Assembly: GCA_946481475.1 (NCBI GenBank) | Contig: CAMLOB010000107.1 | Span: 1-9,753 of the forward strand | Source: an uncultured Chlorobiota bacterium | GTDB taxonomy: Bacteria; Bacteroidota; Kapaibacteriia; OLB7 | Reading direction: 5' to 3' | DNA: 9,753 nucleotides | Shown here: positions 6,401 through 9,753 of the stretch, in pieces | How the letters are laid out: every line of letters starts with the position of its first letter | Position numbering within the stretch: the stretch's first letter is position 1 | The notes under the pieces: generated by a model | Database searches by the model: none | Told to the model about the DNA's origin: nothing | What the model saw: only the letters and a program-made list of their open reading frames with translations | Made by a program: the position numbers and the translations under genes

Positions 6401-7546
6401 CTGCAGGTCGGCAAACGGGCGATCGGCATCTACGCGATGACCTCATCGCGACTCCGTCCGAAGATTGAGAATCTGCTGGAGGGCTTCGGCCTGCAGCCGA
6501 TACCGGCAGACGAACTGGTCCACGATTCTTCCTTGATCTACTCGTGCGACACCCGCACCAGTCGCATCCTGCTCTACAATCGGGGCAATTCTCCACTGAC
6601 GCTGCAAAGTATCCAGCTTGTGAATCCGGAAGGAATCGCAACACTGAACGCTCCGGGAGTAGGCTCGCAGATTCCCGAGGGAGATACGCCTCTGGAAGTG
6701 GAAGTAAACTTCAACTTCGGGAGCTTTGTGGGGACAACGACCGCAACCGTCACCTGGAGCTTTGCGGAACTGCCGGGAGAGGTTTTCAGTCGGGAGATGA
6801 CGATCAGTTCCCGACCGCAGGAATACCACATTTCGGCCTCGGTTCCCCCGCAAGTCGAGAACGGAATGGAGTTCAATCTTCTGATCAAAGTGGACAGCGC
6901 GTTCTGGACCGGAATTTTTCATGATGAAGTATTGCTGAAGATTGCGTATAATCCCCGCGTTTCGCTCTTTGACAAGGAGCGTTGGCGTGTGCTGACAACG
7001 CAGCCGACCTCCGACTGGACATATGTCGGGGATCCGGAATTCATCGGTGCCGGAGTAATGCAGTTGAAACTTCGACCGACCAACGGTCGGCCTCTGCCGA
7101 TTGACGGGATAACGTTCCCGGCCATTCCGTTCCGCGGATTCCTCGGCGATCAGCCGGTAGATACGTTCAGGATTGCGATGCAGGCCAACACCACCGAGTG
7201 CGTCCTGCCGACCGAAACGAGTATGCCCTATTCGCTGATCAATATCTGCGGACTGAATCAACGCCTCTTCTACAGCGCAGGAGATCCCCCTTCGCTGAAC
7301 GGAGGGAAGCCGAATCCCGCCACTTCACATGTGGTTGTGGAATTCACGCTTCCGTTTGAAGGAGAGACACAGCTTGAGTTCTTCGGCATCGACGGAAAGA
7401 AAGTGGCGACGGTGATCGACGGCGCGGTTGAGGCCGGCACGCATGAAGTAACGATCGATCTGAGCGAGTTGCCGAACGGCGTTTACTATTATCGGCTCCG
7501 TTATGGAGCGTTCACACAAACGCGGAGACTGATACTCCAGCGTTAA
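3425..7546 (+). CDS. Giant type IX-secreted surface protein: IgGFc-binding-like, ASH repeats, sorting domain
   Basis: A 1373-aa exported protein. Residues 1-25 are a signal peptide ending LFAQ. Residues 46-490 match the bacterial IgGFc-binding N-terminal family: GTRFIVGFM opening, SDKPVGVLSGH, DHLIEMLPPV, GTRHIVVPFGGR, PVLVAHYSQ, DPYMIITTPEEQF. Residues 499-615 look Ig-like, starting DTIPPVMW. About 615-712 is a weaker beta-sandwich. Three clear ASH or 'choice-of-anchor D' repeats start near 716 (LDFGEIRRG), 819 (HDFGDVEVG) and 919 (HDWGPQWVN), with a fourth, weaker one near 1026. A cohesin-like segment spans about 1133-1270. Residues 1291-1373 are a type A type IX sorting domain: KPNPA, IDGKKVATV, LPNGVYYYRL, and a basic end RRLILQR. 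In known systems this domain directs passage through the outer membrane and is removed while the protein is attached to the surface. ASH repeats 1 and 2 carry matched cysteines (C734/C738 with C780/C784; C838 with C885). It is a likely adhesin or surface-layer protein; its ligand is unknown, and the family name does not prove antibody binding. Confidence 0.9.
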   Translation: MKRNTLLFCLTILLALPTALSLFAQGPGDPEKEGALPSVQGANAEGTRFIVGFMQNEESTSICALFGGRDLPRHRIAIASRLKTDVTITYPNGTTLSRTLEPFQIWSLQLDGEQYECLDDGVCAKSFEIVSEEPVSVYCFSSKTHTSDGYLALPISSWGTEYYTANAPVDQYTPRPWEDPDGCLTESRPGEFAIIAGEDFTTVTVIATVRTRSGMPATVPQTEVLMKGEIWQVQAAGDVRGRDDITGSHISSDKPVGVLSGHVRTAIPSSFDSKDHLIEMLPPVKDLGTRHIVVPFGGRNGGDLVRVIGAASGRTDIQITTKTGRIPYSLSGPGSFIEFLVSNTDGAAVIETTQPVLVAHYSQSKGVDTVSDNRFDPYMIITTPEEQFANAAVFQTLPNNNGIGRQFDHHFVTIVSEKLNFATLRINGSSLANDPRIVAQGAVPSLESQFVWLTLRLPDNRAYVIEGRALFSGYVYGIGDFDSYGWPIGAGRFTEIFDTIPPVMWATPSCGELVYDIFAVDSGGINRGLLALFIDQSGSENVQLIEREPNPWPAGGTFDTARIRVRLIDPTKPGRARVVARDAGGIWDPVTQSYLHNHDTIEVELRVVPPTFSRDSILVQDAEINVQRRESLSIINGDKDRLIHIDSIKLVRGAEFKIDGMGRGGTIDLWLDPGDNFDLNISFVSNDNGAYDDTLIVWVDCLPYRIPLNALMSVPLINTHDLDFGEIRRGTKKCLELCVSNPGKGRLEITNIEFERNDGSVYSFSPPGTPLFLEPGADTCFEVCFSPDAVRSFTGRVKFTSNAFGGTNVSNLRGGAIYPIIEIGGHDFGDVEVGDTKCDSVPITNTGTDTAFLDGVFIQKNMFVEDPAIFPYALAPGETIWVPICFTPTAEEEYDAFIGVNNKDGLETTDSLRGAGFQLLAEIDGHDWGPQWVNTRHPYVVHIRNLTDRPLRVDSIWLEGGDDGDFTLLTQVPPSITLGPNEEYPLDVLFSPLQVGKRAIGIYAMTSSRLRPKIENLLEGFGLQPIPADELVHDSSLIYSCDTRTSRILLYNRGNSPLTLQSIQLVNPEGIATLNAPGVGSQIPEGDTPLEVEVNFNFGSFVGTTTATVTWSFAELPGEVFSREMTISSRPQEYHISASVPPQVENGMEFNLLIKVDSAFWTGIFHDEVLLKIAYNPRVSLFDKERWRVLTTQPTSDWTYVGDPEFIGAGVMQLKLRPTNGRPLPIDGITFPAIPFRGFLGDQPVDTFRIAMQANTTECVLPTETSMPYSLINICGLNQRLFYSAGDPPSLNGGKPNPATSHVVVEFTLPFEGETQLEFFGIDGKKVATVIDGAVEAGTHEVTIDLSELPNGVYYYRLRYGAFTQTRRLILQR

Positions 7547-7617
7547 GACCCCCTGAAAAACCGGATGGAAGAAAATCGGATCGTCTCTGTGACACTCCCG
7601 GCAAGGGGAAGGTCTTT

Positions 7618-7710
7618 ATGAAGGCGACGATGCCGACGATGTCATCCGCTTGCATGAATTCAATCGACACACAACGAATAACAGCTGAATCTGGAGGGAG
7701 TTCTCTATGA
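7618..7710 (+). CDS. Candidate 30-codon leader ORF overlapping the barrel gene start
   Basis: ATG at 7618 follows the purine-rich GGGGAAGG (7605-7612) with 5-base spacing. The ORF encodes a 30-residue peptide (MKATMPTMSSACMNSIDTQR, then ITAESGGSSL) and stops at TGA 7708-7710. That TGA overlaps the ATG of the barrel gene as ATGA, the usual arrangement for translational coupling. The peptide is hydrophilic with no signal or membrane segment and resembles nothing I know. It could be a coupling leader or chance; the composition gives no help at this length. Confidence 0.25.
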   Translation: MKATMPTMSSACMNSIDTQRITAESGGSSL

Positions 7711-8546
7711 ACTTGAAAACGGTATCTCTTGCTTTCCTTGTCGCCTTGTTTGCGATTCCTGTGATTTCGATCCGTTCGCACGGACAGGGAGGCAAGGATA
7801 ATCCTCTCGACCCCACAAAACAACGGCGTCAGATTCTGGTCGGTCCGACCTTTGCCATCAGTCGCAATTACCACACCGGTGGATTCCGGACAATTGATGA
7901 TCCCGGCTGCCCTCTGTTCGAGGACGGAACCGGATGGGGCATGGCAGTCGGTCTGAGCGCCGAGTTCCTGCCGAGCGTTGACGGACGGTGGGGCATCATT
8001 CCCCGCGTCACGTTCGACCAGCGCCCGGGCCAGTTCCGCCAGGAACTGCCGAACGCAAAGGTTCTTCTACCGAATCCGATCGATCCGAATGTGCCTCAAG
8101 TCGTCGACCAGACCGTATCGACCACATCGGACATCACATACTCGCTGCTGAATTTCGAGGTCATGTACAAATACGAAATTCTGCTGCTGGGCGATCTTCG
8201 CGTCGGCGTTGCCGCCGGTCCGGCATTCCAGTACGTCATGGGAGGTACAAACCGTCAGGTGCAGGATCTGGAGACGCCGGAGAACGCACGCTTCATCAAT
8301 CCGGACGGTCGTCCGGTGGAGAACAGCGGTCGCCGTCTGATCTTCTTCGACGGAGATATCCCGGACCGGTCATCGACCCGCATCTCCGCAAAGGGAGGAC
8401 TTCAGGGGGAAATCGGTCTGTTCGATAACCAGTGGGCGTTGATCCCCGGTGTCTACTACGACTACGGCTTTACCGACGTGACCCCCTCGGAGAACTGGCA
8501 GCTCAGCTCGATCTTCTTCCAGGTCGATCTTCGCCGCGCCTTCTAG
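7707..8546 (+). CDS. Outer-membrane beta-barrel protein (PorT-like fold)
   Basis: A 279-aa protein. Residues 1-26 are a signal peptide (hydrophobic SLAFLVALFAIPVIS, probable cleavage near SHG-Q). The rest alternates amphipathic strands rich in Gly and aromatics with polar loops: strands near 42-50, 77-88, 95-105, 143-158, 164-176, 227-238, 244-256 and 264-278. A long loop spans 181-222. It ends in aromatic residue F279 after FQVDLRR, the C-terminal signal used by the outer-membrane barrel assembly machinery. About eight strands fits the small OMP_b-brl/PorT-type families common in Bacteroidota relatives. The start is supported by GGAGGGAG (7693-7700) and the signal peptide. It lies 160 bp after the large secreted protein, is probably in the same transcript, and is followed by a strong terminator. 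The specific role is unknown. PorT itself acts in type IX secretion, but this resemblance is only at fold level. Confidence 0.85.
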   Translation: MNLKTVSLAFLVALFAIPVISIRSHGQGGKDNPLDPTKQRRQILVGPTFAISRNYHTGGFRTIDDPGCPLFEDGTGWGMAVGLSAEFLPSVDGRWGIIPRVTFDQRPGQFRQELPNAKVLLPNPIDPNVPQVVDQTVSTTSDITYSLLNFEVMYKYEILLLGDLRVGVAAGPAFQYVMGGTNRQVQDLETPENARFINPDGRPVENSGRRLIFFDGDIPDRSSTRISAKGGLQGEIGLFDNQWALIPGVYYDYGFTDVTPSENWQLSSIFFQVDLRRAF

Positions 8547-8570
8547 GAAATCATACAACTTCAATCGTAC

Positions 8571-8605
8571 AAAAGGTCGATCCGCGTTCGGGTCGACCTT
8601 TTTTT
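8571..8605 (+). terminator. Strong intrinsic terminator after the barrel gene
   Basis: The arms AAAAGGTCGA (8571-8580) and TCGACCTTTT (8593-8602) pair perfectly over 10 bp. Two or three more pairs (CC with GG, plus a T-G wobble) close a GC-rich loop. The right arm runs into seven Ts (8599-8605). It lies 24 bases after the TAG stop at 8544-8546. On the minus strand it would end in only four Ts, so it may be a weaker stop for the convergent hpnE. Confidence 0.92.
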
Positions 8606-8607
8606 CT

Positions 8608-8672
8608 CTTGGTATGTTCCTTGCGCCCTTCGTGTCCGCACGCCGCGGCGCATCAAAGACCGCGGTGGATGG
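8608..8672. repeat. Dispersed hairpin element, copy 2
   Basis: The same blocks as the element at 1585-1657 appear in the same order and orientation: CTTGGT (8608-8613), a C/T-G-rich CTTTGTG-like stretch (CCTTGCGCCCTTCGTG), GTGTCCGCACGCCG, then a stem around a loop containing CATCAAAGA, then GGATGGT. The stem pairs 8641-8648 (CGCCGCGG) with 8660-8667 (CCGCGGTG). Here a C of copy 1 is replaced by T, but pairing survives as a G-U wobble. The left arm lacks the extra TCCGC present in copy 1. It lies between two convergent genes, where read-through would be harmful. Confidence 0.75.
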
Positions 8673-8706
8673 TAAAAGAGCTCCCGGAAGGAAACACCTC
8701 TACAAC

Positions 8707-9753
8707 TCAGCCAACATCGGCAAGAAGTGCGTGCGCAGCCAGCCTCCCGCTCAGCACAGCCCCCTCTATCGTCCCAGGCAACCCGGTTCCGGTCCAGTCG
8801 CCCGCAACAAACAATCCCTCGGCAAAACGCCCGGGTACCGGACGAATCGCCTCGACCGGGGGAGTCGCCTCGAACGTCGCCCGTTTCTCCTTGATGACCT
8901 GCACAGCCAGCAACGCTGTCCCCCGCAAACCGGCGAAAGCCCCGCGAAGTTCTTGCTCCACAATACCGGCAATTCGGTCATTCTCCACTCCGACAAGATC
9001 ATCCGCCGCACTGATCACGCACTCCAGAAGTCCCGGAAACCGTTCGTTCGATTCTCCGGAAATCTTCCGTCGATTGAAGACCCACTCCACCCGCGTTCCG
9101 AGCATGGCGCCGAATTCCGGGAGATCGTTCAACGAGCGGTCGAACCAGAGATACAGAGAGATAATCGGATTGTGGCGGGGAGGAGAGAGAAGAACCGGAT
9201 CGTCCTTCCGCTCCGGAACCTTCTTCCCGAACAGTTCCGCAAACTCGTGCCAGGGGAGAGCCGACAGCAGACCCCGTGTCTGAAACGTTCTACCGTCCCG
9301 CAGCACAACGTTCCATTCCCCGTTCTCCCTCCCGACATCAGAAGCATAACAGCCGGTCAACACAGTCCCTCCCTTCAATGCAATCCGGTCACGTGCCGGC
9401 TCCAGCAGCCGCGAAAGTCCGACCAATGGAAAGACGAGTCTCGAATCTTCCCCCTTCCCCATAAACGCCAGTCGCATCACTTCGGCAAAAAGTCGCGCCG
9501 AGGCCCGCTCCGGTACCGTGTTGAGAACGGCAATGACAAGAGGATTCCAGAGTCGTTCGCAGACGTTGCGCGATTGTCCGAGCCGGTGCAGATAGTCGGC
9601 CACGGTTTCACGTTCGCCGGGACCCTTCCCCTTTGCATCCAGACCGACCCGAATCAGGCCGAGGCGTTCGCGAAGAGAAAGCCGTCGCAGCCCCATCATA
9701 CCGAGCAGAACGTTCAGCGGAGAGGGAAGCCGGGAGGAAGCCGCAAGAAGATC
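8707..9753 (-). CDS. hpnE: Hydroxysqualene dehydroxylase HpnE, 5' end outside the window
   Basis: FAD-dependent enzyme of the HpnCDE route, which makes squalene from farnesyl diphosphate; HpnE reduces hydroxysqualene to squalene, feeding hopanoid or sterol synthesis. The window holds the last 348 codons. The reading frame is open to the edge (reading DLLAASSRLPSPLNVLLG before the first Met at 9699), so ATG 9699 is internal and the N-terminal FAD-binding Rossmann region, roughly 80-100 residues, lies beyond 9753. Family hallmarks seen: LSLRERLGLIRVGL, RLWNPLVIAVLNT, HNPIISLYLWFDR, RVEWVFNRRKISG, and the C-terminal flavin-binding GDWTGTGLPGTIEGAVLSG. The stop is TGA at 8709-8707. It converges on the barrel gene. 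hpnC and hpnD would be expected upstream of it, outside the window. Amine-oxidase relatives such as phytoene desaturases share the fold, but the motifs fit HpnE best. Confidence 0.88.
   Translation of the reverse strand, partial: DLLAASSRLPSPLNVLLGMMGLRRLSLRERLGLIRVGLDAKGKGPGERETVADYLHRLGQSRNVCERLWNPLVIAVLNTVPERASARLFAEVMRLAFMGKGEDSRLVFPLVGLSRLLEPARDRIALKGGTVLTGCYASDVGRENGEWNVVLRDGRTFQTRGLLSALPWHEFAELFGKKVPERKDDPVLLSPPRHNPIISLYLWFDRSLNDLPEFGAMLGTRVEWVFNRRKISGESNERFPGLLECVISAADDLVGVENDRIAGIVEQELRGAFAGLRGTALLAVQVIKEKRATFEATPPVEAIRPVPGRFAEGLFVAGDWTGTGLPGTIEGAVLSGRLAAHALLADVG

Noticed and set aside
7545..7616. Possible terminator after the large secreted protein
   Set aside because: AAGACC (7545-7550) and GGTCTT (7611-7616) pair, with CCC/GGG next to them, but the loop is about 60 bases and only three Ts follow. 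Co-transcription with the barrel gene seems more likely.
8432..9283. 283-codon open frame on the plus strand
   Set aside because: It starts within the barrel gene, runs through the terminator and repeat, and then lies antisense to hpnE, so it is a shadow.
1..9753. Defence system, CRISPR array, insertion sequence or phage genes
   Set aside because: No nuclease, transposase, integrase, helicase or regularly spaced repeat-spacer pattern is visible on either strand; every long credible gene is an envelope protein or hpnE.

Overview
This window looks like chromosomal DNA from a member of the Bacteroidota/Chlorobiota/Kapabacteria assemblage. The main evidence is the very large secreted protein at 3425-7546. 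It has a signal peptide, a bacterial IgGFc-binding-type N-terminal region, several ASH-type ('choice-of-anchor D') beta-sandwich repeats, and a C-terminal type IX secretion (Por) sorting domain, which is confined to that assemblage. The porin-like barrel ending in phenylalanine, the double-OmpA proteins and a hydroxysqualene dehydroxylase fit a Kapabacteria- or Ignavibacteria-like organism. The exact phylum is inference. The DNA is moderately GC-rich with AT-richer, repeat-bearing spacers.

Layout. Positions 1-110 are the tail of an upstream transcription unit: a degenerate 7-nt tandem repeat, then a perfect 13-bp terminator hairpin. Next come four plus-strand genes for envelope or exported proteins. 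Two are tandem paralogues of equal length (447 aa each, 160-1503 and 1742-3085), each with a signal peptide and two OmpA-like domains around a variable middle. The third is the 1373-aa type IX secretion cargo. The fourth (7707-8546) is a 279-aa outer-membrane beta-barrel. A strong intrinsic terminator (8571-8605) closes the block. On the minus strand, converging on it, is the 3' part of hpnE (8707 to beyond the window edge).

Spacers. The gaps of 238, 339 and 160 bp are not empty. Two hold copies of one GC-rich hairpin element joined to CTTTGTG-type sequence (1585-1657 and 8608-8672). The 339-bp gap holds a C-rich short repeat, a possible degraded third copy of the element, and an AT-rich promoter-like patch. 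A 30-codon ORF with a good ribosome binding site overlaps the start of the barrel gene in an ATGA arrangement.

How the genes may work together (inference): the OmpA-like pair would link the outer membrane to peptidoglycan, the large protein would be exported by type IX secretion to the surface, and the barrel would sit in the outer membrane. hpnE is unrelated and belongs to squalene/hopanoid synthesis. I found no defence system, mobile element, CRISPR array, tRNA or rRNA in the window.
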